Source of the DNA: Clitoria ternatea
Lineage: Eukaryota; Streptophyta; Magnoliopsida; Fabales; Fabaceae
DNA length: 64,000 nucleotides
Reading direction: 5' to 3'
Assembly: GCA_037962975.1 (NCBI GenBank)
Contig: CM075669.1
Span: 250,393,351 to 250,457,350, forward strand
The translations under genes were made by a program, and so were the position numbers. Under the pieces are notes generated by a model that saw only the letters and a list, made by a program, of their open reading frames with translations, was not told the DNA's origin and did not search any database. Shown here in pieces: positions 12,207 to 22,590 of this stretch; the stretch's first letter is position 1; every line of letters starts with the position of its first letter.

Positions 12207-12836
12207 ATGAAAAAAATCAAATCCATTTGTGTGTTTGGTGGATCCAACAATGGTAATTATAAGGAGTACCTAATAGCAGCTACTAAGTTGGGAAAACTAT
12301 TAGTTACGAAAGAAATAAAGGTCTTGTATAGAGGAGGAGTACAGGGTTTGAGAGGCTCTATGGCACTATCTGCACTAGTTAAAGGAAACAACGTTTCTAG
12401 TATCATCCTACATCATGTTGGTATTACACCAGCTATTGCTGTAGGAACTGAGGTAAAAGTTACAAGCATCCATCAACGAATGGCTCGTATCGTTATAGGT
12501 GCTGAAGCCTTTATCGCACTTCCTGGAGGTTTTGGTACTTTTGAGGAAATATTTTGCATTTTATCATGGTGTAGCATGAACCTTCATAAAAAGCCATTAG
12601 GATTATTAAATATTAATGGTTTTTATGACAGTTTGTTAATGTTTTTAGATAAAGCTGTGGAACAGGGCCTTATAACTTAAGATGATCGATCATTCATTCA
12701 TGCTTCATCAAATACAGATGAATTGATTGATATTTTGCAGAGCTTTTTACCCCAACCTCAACCCCTCTTGAAGCAAGATAAGGATCACACACACAAGCGA
12801 AAGAATCCAGAACCAGACACCACCCTTCGGTTATAA
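12207..12836 (+). pseudogene. LOG-type cytokinin riboside 5'-monophosphate phosphoribohydrolase carried by the retrotransposon, intronless, one stop
   Basis: LOG enzymes release active cytokinin bases from their nucleotide precursors. The 157-residue frame (12207-12680) opens with SICVFGGSNNG, which matches the LOG nucleotide-binding start, and contains the family signature PGGFGTFEE at residues 106-114 and the HQR motif (Arg91), both linked to catalysis in this family. After a TAA at 12678-12680 the same frame continues with a LOG-like C-terminus to a second stop at 12834-12836. Changes from usual LOGs include YRGG in place of YGGG (Gly to Arg, residue 42), FGGS in place of FCGS, and a divergent region at residues 60-90. 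Plant LOG genes have several introns; none are here, which points to capture through RNA. Whether it was ever enzymatically active in the element is unknown. Confidence 0.8.
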
Positions 12837-12971
12837 CTTCTTTCTCACCTTTATCTATATTTTAAAAAAAATTAAAAAAATTAAAAATTGAAAAAAAAGA
12901 AAAAAAAATAGGCTGTGGAAATCATAAAAGACACTAACGACAATGTCTTGAATAAGTGTGGGGGGTCTGAG

Positions 12972-12973
<2 letters not shown>

Positions 12974-13007
<34 letters not shown>
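12974..13007. repeat. (TA)n microsatellite
   Basis: About 17 TA units lie in the 3' noncoding region of the Athila-like element, right after a purine tract AAGTGTGGGGGG at about 12954-12965. Confidence 0.85.
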
Positions 13008-13009
<2 letters not shown>

Positions 13010-13022
13010 TATTTTTTTGTGA

Positions 13023-13245
13023 GGGATAGACAGAGTAAAGATTAATTTAGGAAAGTTGCATCTAAAATCATAAAGATACATCTTTGAGAACCAAAGTCTT
13101 GAGACGTATCCTTCACTATATAGTGTTAGTATCACTTTTGTTTAATTTTTTTGTTTTAAAATAATTTTTTTTTTGTCATGAGTACTTTTGTTAGGATTGG
13201 CTGAGTAAAGAGTCCAAACTCTTGAGACGCATCCTCACAACAAAG
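13023..13245 (+). repeat. Two decayed copies of the 3' end of the Cys-ORF
   Basis: Bases 13201-13232 (CTGAGTAAAGAG, then CCAAACTCTTGAGACGCATC) repeat the Cys-ORF segment at 11715-11764, with a short internal deletion. A more diverged version is at about 13023-13116 (AGAGTAAAG ... CTTGAGACGTATCC). They point to past duplication within the noncoding tail. Neither keeps an open frame. Confidence 0.55.
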
Positions 13246-15079
13246 CTCACTCAGATAACTACAATCGTTTCACCTTCCTTATCAAAACCATTTTTCATTA
13301 AAAAATAAATAAATAAATAAATAAATAATAAAAACACATACACACACAACCACTATCTTTGCTTTAGTGTCGGGTATCATTTGCCTTTACCTTTACCACG
13401 ATCATTTCTATCTGGCATCAACCATTCTGCAACCATAAACATCATCTTCATCAACCTCCAGCCGTCACACTTTGCCTTCATCATTTTCTTTCAGATCGGA
13501 GCCACACCTCACCACTCGTCAATCATCAGGTTCTTTATTTTCTCTTAATGGATGATATAGCGGAGTCTTTCTATAGGCATACGAATGAATTAAGATGTAT
13601 GTTATTGGTCTTGATGCTACTCATGGTTGTGTTAATGATATTTTTCTTTTGGGTTCTAACACAAGTCCCATGAAACTAGGTTATATGACACAATCAAATT
13701 GTTTAGTTATACTAATCATTTCACGTGCAATTGAACTGACCAATTTGTTGTAGGTATCTTCGTTACTAAGCGCCCTTGAAAAAAAAAGCACAGAGCAAGA
13801 AGCATAAGGAACAAGATCCTGACACCAATATTTGGTTATGATTTATTTTTCCTTCTTTGTTTCTTGTTCATAAAAAAAATCATCATTTCCAAGTTTTTAT
13901 TTTAAATTCTACATGCTTTTCACTAATTTTTTTTAATTTGTCTAAGTAATGAGTAATTACATCACCCTTGTCCAATATTTTATGACATTTTGTGAATAAT
14001 TTCCTTGCATATTAATTTAATAAGTTGTTTGTGAAGATCAAATTATATATGAATTGTGATAGATTGACCACCCTCAGTGAGATTTTGAGCTTAATTGGAT
14101 GGACCAGATTATGTTATCTTTCTTTTGTTTTTGATTGACCCTTATTTGTTAGTATTCTAGAACTTGACTTGTTTCTTTTTGATGTATTATGTTCCATATG
14201 CATGCTTTGATATGATTAAGGCCATTTTTGTTTTAACCAAACACTAGCCATATGCCTTACCTTACATATTTTCCATTGTTACCCACGTTGAGCCTATATC
14301 CATTTCTTGATTCAGCCACATAATTAGCCATTAGCCCAAAAAAAATGACCACCTTTGCTTAGGAATTGATTAGGAGTTTTGGAATTACTATGAATAAAGA
14401 TTCTTGATGATTGTGGAAATATACCCAAGATATATATGTTGTTGTTTCATTGTTCAAAAAGAAAGTAAAAAAATAATAAAAAAAAAGAAAAAAAAGAAAA
14501 AGAAGAAGTGGTGAATATATGTATGAAAATAATCAGGAGGATTTATTCTCATGTTTTATCCTCCATTATGTTTCATTTTGCTAAGTCTTGAGTTTCAAAA
14601 TGAACCTCCACAATCACTGAATCACTTACTCCATTGCTCTTTTTCAACCCTAAGTTTAGTCATACTATTTCATTTTATCCACACTATATCACCTTGGCCC
14701 CATTACAACCTTAATAAAGTCCTTTTGATCTCTGCATGCATATGTGTTCAAATATGGAAATTAGAAATTTGTCAAGCCTATGGTAGTGCTAATTTATTTG
14801 GGTGATTTCTGAGAGTATACACAAACCCAAACAATTGAGATGTAGAGAGCATGAAGAGAACATCTATCACATTTTCATCCACCCTTTGGTTTGATCACTC
14901 AATTTGTGAAACTAGTATGTAATGCTTCTTATTCACACTTATCATGACTTCTTGATATAAGGGATGATGTGTATTACTTATTATTTTAGACTTCAAAAAA
15001 AAATCAATTTGAAAAAAAAAACTTTTTATGTTGTTTCTCATTTTAGTTTTTGGTTTGGTTTTACCCTGGAGTGCAAAAG
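13246..15079 (+). other. 3' noncoding region of the Athila-like element
   Basis: This is about 1.8 kb of AT-rich sequence with (AAAT)n at 13300-13325, A-rich tracts at 14460-14510, and no convincing gene. A stretch near 13768-13843 (AAGCATAAGG … GACACCAATATTTGGTTATG) resembles the tail of the LOG frame (12793-12836) and may be another remnant duplication. The 84-codon frame at 14551-14805 has no recognisable domain and is probably chance. Confidence 0.5.
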
Positions 15080-15097
15080 CTTAAGTGTGGGGGAATT
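15080..15097 (+). promoter_or_regulatory. Polypurine tract of the Athila-like element
   Basis: CTTAAGTGTGGGGGAATT immediately precedes the TGATAAATCA start of the 3' LTR. The G-rich purine run is the plus-strand primer site. A near copy (AAGTGTGGGGGG) at about 12954 has no LTR after it. Confidence 0.75.
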
Positions 15098-16699
15098 TGA
15101 TAAATCAATTTTAATACACTTCTTATAGTTTTACACTTGGGGTTTATTATATAATTACTATGTTTAATAATAGTATTTTAATTAAGTTTTATGTTGTTTA
15201 GTTAAATTGAAGTATTATGTATATATGTTTCAATTTTCATTTTTTCTATGTATCTTGAGTATCTTGCCTTATTTTGGCCATAACTTGGGCTTTTGTGATC
15301 CAAATGGGCTAATCTTGGAGCCCATGGAAAGCTAAGACAGAGGGCTACATCATGATGATCAGATTTGGTTATTTTACATCTGAAAAAAAAAAGAAATAGA
15401 GCTTGAATCAATCATCCCTCATGTGTCCCACCAGCATTGACATTGTTCATCAAAATACACATATCTGGAGCTGTAGATGTCCAAATGACCTCATTCTTGC
15501 ACCAAATTCTCCATAAGACAGAGATCTACAACTTTCATGTTGAAGGTTTTACAAACTTCAGCCATCTAGAAGGTCATATTGGACACGCAAGGTGGAGAAG
15601 ATAAAGAGGAGAATGAATTTCAACACCTACCATTATCTTCTTTTGAATTATTGTAATTTCAAGCCCACCAATGTTGAAAAATGCATTAATAATTAGAAAA
15701 TGAATGTATAGTATCATCATATCTTGCCTATAAATAGATGCTTGAAGTTGTAAGGAAGATACACAAGAAATACATAAGAAATACATGCTTTAGTTTTCAT
15801 TACATTTCTATATCTTTGCTTTAGTTTCTTAAGTTTTAGTTCTTTCTTTTGCTTTATTTCCTTGTTCTATATTCAACCGCTCAAGTTATGGTTTTCATTT
15901 CCCTTCCTCAATATCAAGTAAGTTAATTTTATTATTTGTTATTTACTTTTATAATTAAAGTTATAGTTAATTTAATATTAGCTTTCATTGTTAAAACTTA
16001 TCATGGAAGCTTAATCTTTTAAAATCAACTCAAGAAATTTAATTTTTCTTTATATTAACTTTGAGTTCTTGCTCTTAATATTTTAATTGAAGATAATTAC
16101 TTTTCTTTGTTTCTCAAATATTTATGATGGTAGATTATTTAAGTATATAATCGATTGATATATAATTAAACAATCTATAATCTAAACTGATATTGGTTGG
16201 TTAATCAATAATCAATTTGAGAACAAAGATTAAGTCACTAAATAAAAGACTTCTATTTAGTTTCTTAACTCAATCAAACTATGGTTTTAAAGTTATTTTA
16301 GTAATTAATAAGAATATATCGATTGATTATTCTTATTAGTTCATTAATTTGATTCTAGAAGATTTTCTAGAATATAATCATTTAGGGATTCCAAATGATT
16401 CAAGATTGAGAAATTAATTATATTTAATCATATTTGTGATCAATGATTAGTTAAGTAAAGATTTATTAATTTCTTGGGTTGGTTCTTTCTAAATTCGATT
16501 ATTTTCACTCATAAATTTACTTTTTACACTATTATATAATTACTTAATTTTTCTTTCAATCTCAACATAAATCCCCCCTTTATTATAACTAAATTGAGTG
16601 TAACTAATTAAACTAAGGTCCTCGAGAGACGACTAAGGTTGTTCATCTTATACTATATTAATTTAACTTTTTATTTGACCCGACAATGACAGTGTGTCA
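15098..16699 (+). repeat. 3' LTR of the Athila-like element
   Basis: This 1602-bp LTR starts TGATAAATCA and ends GTGTCA, and aligns with 2561-4174 with scattered substitutions. The TATAAATA box is at 15729-15736. The modest divergence between the LTRs shows that the insertion is not very old, although coding decay is advanced. Confidence 0.85.
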
Positions 16700-17656
16700 C
16701 ACACCTATGCTTGTCCCACATTTGATATGTTGTTGTTTTCCCATAGTCAGATCTGCACTTGAAAATAATTTTATTGTGCATATGCATTAGCTTTAAGAGC
16801 ATTTGTATATAGCTGAGATATGCTTAGTTGATAGCCCGTGGTGGCGATAGATGATTGTTGAATAGAGCAAAAGTAAGCCGAGGTACTAACATTAAAAGTG
16901 TGATGATTATTGAGAATGTTAAGGATATATTATGTATGATATTGCCTTGTGAATATACTGTGCCAAGGTGGAATGATGTATCATGTGTATGAAATTGTGA
17001 TGTTTTCTTGAAAGATGAATATAATGCACACATGTATAAGTATCATCATAATGTATGACTTTGATTCATTTGGATTATGTTACTCACCTCCCTGTTGTCA
17101 TTTTTAAGTTTGATGTAGGTGTGATGTAAAGACCTACTCTTTTTGGAGGTCGAGGATTGAAGAAGGTAAATATGAAAGGAATGTGGGTGAGCCTTAGCCG
17201 CTGTATATCTTCATTTTGTATAGCACATAGTGCGTATATGATTACTTTGAAATTAATTTGACAACGGTTGATTTTGGGAGGTCATGTAGGAAAATTAGAT
17301 CGGATGTGTATGGCTAATTTTCATTAATGACCTTGATGATGTATGGATGATATTTTTATTATGAAATTATATCTCTATTGCTTAACAAATCGACGAGGCA
17401 TTTTTCATCCTCTTTTTGGTAGATATTTTAATCACTCTTGAATCTAATTTCATCTTCCGCTTTTTCCCTTGTGACGACCTCAAGTCCGGTCGTCTGAGGT
17501 GCACTCTGATACCGTTATCATATCTTCATATATGATATTGGTTATCTAATGGTCCGGGGTAATTGTTTGGTGTTATATTTATATATTGAATTTCTTCTAA
17601 TTTTAATTACTTTAAATCGCAAAAATTTTCCCTGTTTTCCGAATCAGGGCGTTACA

Positions 17657-18256
17657 TACAACATCAAAATGAAAGCCCTAGTACTCTAATCTATATTTTT
17701 GAACTCTAAAAGCTTGGTTCATCCATTTATAAGCCAAATTCTCAAAAATTCAAGGAACCCAAAACTACCCCAAATCATGGTGCATTTTCGATTTAGAGAA
17801 GAAGAACATGAAATTGAAAATACTAATGTGCTTAACTCATTTCCCCAATCACAATGGTGCCATTAATTTCAAGTTTGGGCAAGAAACGAACTTCAATTCA
17901 AGCTTAAGGGTATAAGCTATGGTGAAGAAATGGTGTTTCTGTTTGGTTTCCCTTACTCACGCGAGAAGGAGAAAATAGATTGGAGAAAAATGTTTTATGC
18001 ACAAGAACATTTTTCACCCCTTTTCTTTTTCTTTTACATTTTTTTTCTTTAACTAATTTCATTTTAACCATGGTAATTTATATTTCACCATTCTAAATTA
18101 ATTTACTCTTTAATGTCTTAATTTATACTATTACAATCAATTATTTTTGTTTTTATCAATTTATCAACCACTCTAGTTTATTCAATTTAATACTCAATAA
18201 TTATTAATTAATTTTATACGGCACAAATAGTTAATTTTAATAACAAGGATGTTACA
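17657..18256 (-). mobile_element. Fragment of a gypsy LTR on the minus strand
   Basis: Read on the minus strand, the right edge begins TGTAACATCCTTG, the usual start of the long plant gypsy LTRs in this window. About 600 bp of LTR-like AT-rich sequence follow up to the junction with the outer LTR at 17656, which probably inserted into it. No coding content. Confidence 0.45.
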
Positions 18257-19850
18257 AAGTATAGTTTATAAAATTTAAATATAATATTAAAATTTAAATA
18301 TTCATTATTGAATATAAATATTAAACATTATTTATAAATATTTGATGCAAATATTAAATATTTAATAATAAATACAATTTTCCTAATGTGTGCCCTCAAG
18401 ACATATTTTAAATAATTATTTTAGTTCTCCATTGAATTTAATGTAGGTCTAACATAATTATCAACCAAATCTTTCTTTTTTTTTATTGTTTAAAATATAT
18501 CATAAGTCACACGCTAAAAAAGTTGTACTACTTCTGATGCCAAACATAAACAAATTTTAATGGATTTCTTGGTCTTATAATATAAACAAAATTATACATT
18601 TCTAATGTCAGTGAATGCTTGTCTAAAATTATGTCCCCAATGTATATATTACGATTAATGTTTTGTATAATAAATAATATTAGGGTTATTTTAAAAAATT
18701 ACGTCAAATATTTGATACATTAATGCAAACACCTACTTTAACGACTATTCTTAATATGTTTAAAATTAGTTACTTTTTGTTGTATTTGAAATCAGAATTA
18801 GTAATAAATTTTATTTATAAATAATACGCAATAAATGTTAAATACTACTATGTTCCTCAATGTTTGTTTGGTATATCATTTCAATTAGCCTGGAAGTTAA
18901 AATTTGTAGCTGAAATATTAATCTAAGCAAATTAGATGTGTTTGTATGGGTAGCATCTTTTAAATGTTACTTAAAGTGACGTTTTTCAATTTCAGACATT
19001 AGTTAAAATTTCTTTTTACTCTTTTCTCCTTCATATTTTTAGTAACTCTTGTATTACCATTTATTTTATTTTTAAAAGATTAAACTTTTAATATGTATAA
19101 AATACGTAATTATTCCATGAAAATTTTTATATTATTTATTACTATTATTATATTTGATATTTACATTATTTTATTTATTATTATATATTTCTTTTATCAA
19201 AATTTTATGATATGTAATTTTAACTTATATGAAAAATACTTATATGAATTATGGTATTTAAACTGTTTTTTATATTTATATACTTATGATTTCATGAATT
19301 TTTTCATAAAAAAACTTAAATATTAGTTTATTAAATTTGATATTAATTAAAATATCTCAAAAAAAGTTGTAATTATGTATATATAAATTTTACAAGTTTT
19401 TCTTGAATAATTAAGCATGTCCTTTTATGTTATTTTACCATATCAATTATTATAATAATTAGTTTTACCAAATACTTCTAATATAATTAGCTAATTTTTT
19501 CAGCTTTTAGTTTTTAGTTTCTAGTTTTTACTAAATAAACACTTAATAAAAACTCTTTTACCTAATTTAAGCATATTAAGAAAGTTGATTAATTTATTTA
19601 AAGTCACTAAAGTTGTCTAAAATTTATTCTAATTTCCCAAGATTGCCATTAAAGTTATTAAGCTCAGAATTCTACCGTCTCCACTTAATCTTTCCCCACT
19701 TATTACCCAATTGTCATAAGAAAGATAAATAATTGATGTTACTCATTTATTATTATTTTGATTTCTAGAAAAATTATATATTAATAGAGGTGTTGTGATA
19801 AAAAAAATTAATGATATAAAAATTTGAAAAGATATCTACTATGATAGGAC
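18257..19850. other. AT-rich intergenic sequence
   Basis: No gene is supported. The stretch 18860-19545 starts GTTTGTTTGGTATA and ends ACTAAATAAACAC, with related AGCT-rich inner segments, and could be an old hAT-type foldback, but the termini are too decayed to define. The 77-codon frame at 19093-19326 is an AT-rich chance frame. Confidence 0.5.
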
Positions 19851-19855
19851 AAAAG

Positions 19856-22590
19856 TGTAACATCCTTGATGTTTTAATATTAGAAAATAAATGGAAAATA
19901 AATAAAAGTATTATTTGGGTTGAAATTATAATAATATATGAGAAATTAAGTGGAAAATGGAATTTTAAGGAAAATGACATCGGGACATTGACGCGTATTG
20001 TCAGGTAGGAATTAATGAGCTGACGCGTAGCGTTAGCGTCACGATTAGTTTTAAATGAAGGCATGCAAAAATAGAATGACAGAACATCACTTCATTTCCT
20101 TTCTTCTCTCTAGCGATTTTCACTCCGGGCTTGGTGAAATCATTAGTTTTTGGTGGTTTTGTGCATAAAGGGCTAAGGTAATGTCAATAGAACTTCCAAT
20201 TTCAATTCTTTCCTTCTCCTCCTTTTTCCCTCTCTTGAAACCGTGAATGCATGTGGTGGTAGGAGTGTTGATTCTGAATTCTAATGTGTTTAGACGCTTA
20301 AATGGTGAGTTTGGAAGGGTGAAGAAAGAAGTGTACTAATTGGTTTGGTGTTTCGGTAATCGTAGGTGCCCGAACGAGCGTTGGTCAAGTGATCGACGAA
20401 GTGGGCGTCGGAATCGGAAGTGGAACAGTGAATCAAGTAACCGGAGGACGCAACTGACACCTCGAGCAAATTGTGGAAGCTTGGAATCGAGGTAAAGGGG
20501 GTGTTCGGGTCGTAATTAATTAGGATTCGAATATATGATATCTTTGGGAAGCTTTGAAATATTTAGAAAAATATGGTAGATGATGTAGAGTAGTTAAAAA
20601 TGATTAATATAATTTTTACAAGCATGTGGATTATGATTTAGTTGTTGTTTGATAAGAAAGTAACTAATTTAAATAAGTAAAAGTGAAAAGTAAGGAAATG
20701 AATATGTAAAATTTTATGAATAAGCACCATCTGATAGACTGTGAAGTTTAATGATAATTAGTGATGTTATTGTATATGATTTGATAAAAGTGTGGTGAAT
20801 AAATGAGATGATGAGTATATAGTTGTATAACATGGCTTATGATGAGGGTTTGACAAGTAGGTCGCCTGAGAGATGATACATGTCAGCTTTTGACATTGTT
20901 ACATATGTTGTATATTGATGATATGCCATGATGATGTGATTTTCTATGTGATTATGTACGGCCAACGGTATGTGTAGCCCCTCGTTTCTAGCTCCCGTGG
21001 TCTTTGTGCCCAGTTGAGTTACCCAATGGTCAAGTAGGACCCAGTGGTTGAGGTGGAGAGTCAAGCAGGACTCGGTGAACTAAGTAGGGTTCACGGGGTG
21101 TCAAGTAGGACCCCCAGCTGAAGGCCAATCCTTAGGTATCTAGATACTAGAGAGTCTGATACATGTGAGTCAGTTGTGGACTGTGAATTAGTGGTTCATG
21201 TATGATGATGAAATGTGACTTGATGATGTATATTGATGTTTATATAAGTTGGATGATTTATGATAAACCATTTATGTGATGGATTTAAGTGTAATTGTAT
21301 ATGACTTGAGGTTATATAGAAAAGATGAGAGGTTGAGATAGATGATATGTATATGCATTCATAAACGTGTAAAAGTGCAGGAAGGTGAAAATTAATTAAC
21401 AATACGAATTGTAGGTATCGTTAGATTCATTATTCTGTCCTAGATTAATTATGATATGCCAAACACTCACCCTTGCTGTTGTTTCATTTAGTGACCAGTG
21501 GCAGGGATGATGCTAATGCCGCAGAGGTGCGCCAAGTCGAAGATTGATGCCAAGGATGAATGGATGAATGTAATATAAGTAATGTATAAGTATATGTGTA
21601 GTAAATAGTAAACCATGTGTGGTGGAGTAATAGATTGCTAGTTGTGTGTGATGAGTTGATTATGTTATGCGTGTGGAAGTGTTAAATTAATATAGTGTGA
21701 TGATGATGGACACGATAACGATTTAGATGAATTGTTAATGATGGTTGATTGAAAATTGTGATGGTTAGTTGCATGATGTATGATTTGATGAACCGTGGCA
21801 CGGAGCCAATGATGGGTGAATGCTGAATGATATGGGCAGGTTCTGTTATATGCATAATTGATGTGTGTATGTTCATGGTTGATGTTTGATTGATGATTTG
21901 ATTGAATTGGAGAGTTGTGCATATAGTGAGTAGCTATGGGATGTAAGGAACTAGATAGGTGAAATTGAGACCCGGTGGGTTTCAGGACCCCCAAAATACA
22001 TCAATAGGTTCCTTAGGATATTTACAAGTTGTGTGTATTGACCTTAGGCCATTTGGAACCCATTTAGAGTGTTTGGTGCAAGGGTTTTGCACCAAAATGG
22101 ATTAAACTGCATTTCATGCATAACTTACGCATATGTTAGAATTTTGGCAAACGGACGGTGCCAATAGTTTCGAAATAAGGAAAACATGTGGCCCGTGAAG
22201 TTTCATGGCAATCGGATCTAAAATGGGCCAATTGGGTAGGTTAGAAGTTGGTCATTTGGCTTAAAATGTGTATCAGCACCTGTTGCTGTTACTGTCATAC
22301 CCACGCTACGCGTGAGGCTGATGCGTAGCGTGAGGTACGCAGAGTAAGGCCGACGCTACGCGTGGGGCTGGCGCACAGCGTCAGACCCCTGTTTCAGATT
22401 TTGATGTTCCTTTGAAATTAATTGGGTTTTAAAGTTTTGTGATGCCATATAATTATTATTTTGAACATGTTTAGTGAAAATAAATATTATTTTAAATTAA
22501 GACCTAATTAAATTTAATTAAATGTAAAAAAATTATTATGAGATTAATTAAACGGGTAGAAATAAATATAAATTGACGAAGGATGTCACA
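19856..22590 (+). mobile_element. Solo LTR (2.7 kb) of a gypsy element with exact target duplication
   Basis: It begins TGTAACATCC and ends GGATGTCACA, and is flanked by AAAAG at 19851-19855 and 22591-22595. It is clearly related to the LTR at 26478-29169: both share a segment with repeated CAAGTAGGACC units (about 20990-21130 here), a GAAGCTTGGAA..GAGGTAA splice-like site (20476-20495) and a late CACTCACCCTTGCTGTTG block (21465). The 5' part holds a CTCTCT-rich leader. It also has GC-rich ACGCTACGCGT inverted repeats near both ends. No internal coding region remains, so it is a recombination product. Confidence 0.85.
22295..22385. repeat. GC-rich interlaced inverted repeats within the solo LTR
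   Basis: CACGCTACGCGTGAGGCTG is followed by ATGCGTAGCGTGAGG and then GACGCTACGCGTGGGGCTGG, so ACGCTACGCGT and its reverse complement alternate. A related GACGCGTA..GCGTTAGCGTC lies at 19990-20042 near the other end of the same LTR. These stand out strongly against the AT-rich background and are dense in CpG. Confidence 0.7.

Larger units (their letters stand above)
2561..16699 (+). mobile_element. Athila-like Ty3/gypsy retrotransposon carrying extra ORFs including a LOG gene
   Basis: Two near-identical LTRs (2561-4174 and 15098-16699) flank a 10.9-kb interior with a primer binding site matching tRNA-Asp, gag, pol, two extra reading frames and a polypurine tract. The order and the gag, protease and RT sequences resemble the Athila lineage (VFMDDFTVYG RT motif, DLGASINVMP protease motif). 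Athila elements usually have an env-like ORF after pol; here that place holds a Cys-containing ORF and a LOG-type enzyme frame. The flanking bases are CACAT on the left and CACAC on the right, a 4 of 5 match, consistent with an aged 5-bp target duplication. Many nonsense codons in gag and pol show the element is no longer autonomous. Confidence 0.85.
372..17656 (+). mobile_element. 3' LTR of the outer gypsy element, split by a 14.1-kb nested retrotransposon
   Basis: The LTR starts TGTAACACCC at 372 and ends CAGGGCGTTACA at 17656, giving a perfect 6-bp terminal inverted repeat (TGTAAC/GTTACA). Bases 2561-16699 are a later insertion, so the LTR itself is about 3.15 kb (372-2560 plus 16700-17656), a length typical of Tekay-type chromoviruses. 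A pyrimidine-rich leader at about 760-830, AAACCCTAA boxes at 649-667 and 1080-1092, and dispersed AT-rich sequence fill the rest. The upstream half of the element lies outside the window, so its target duplication cannot be checked. Short plus- and minus-strand frames within 1211-2527 are incidental. Confidence 0.75.

Noticed and set aside
11957..12256. 99-codon Phe/Tyr-rich frame before the LOG frame
   Set aside because: Its composition reflects T-rich noncoding DNA; it overlaps the start of LOG in another frame and has no motif.
17473..17494. GACGACC..GGTCGTC inverted repeat as an operator or terminator
   Set aside because: It is a 7-bp palindrome inside a plant LTR with no gene next to it; no regulatory reading is supported.
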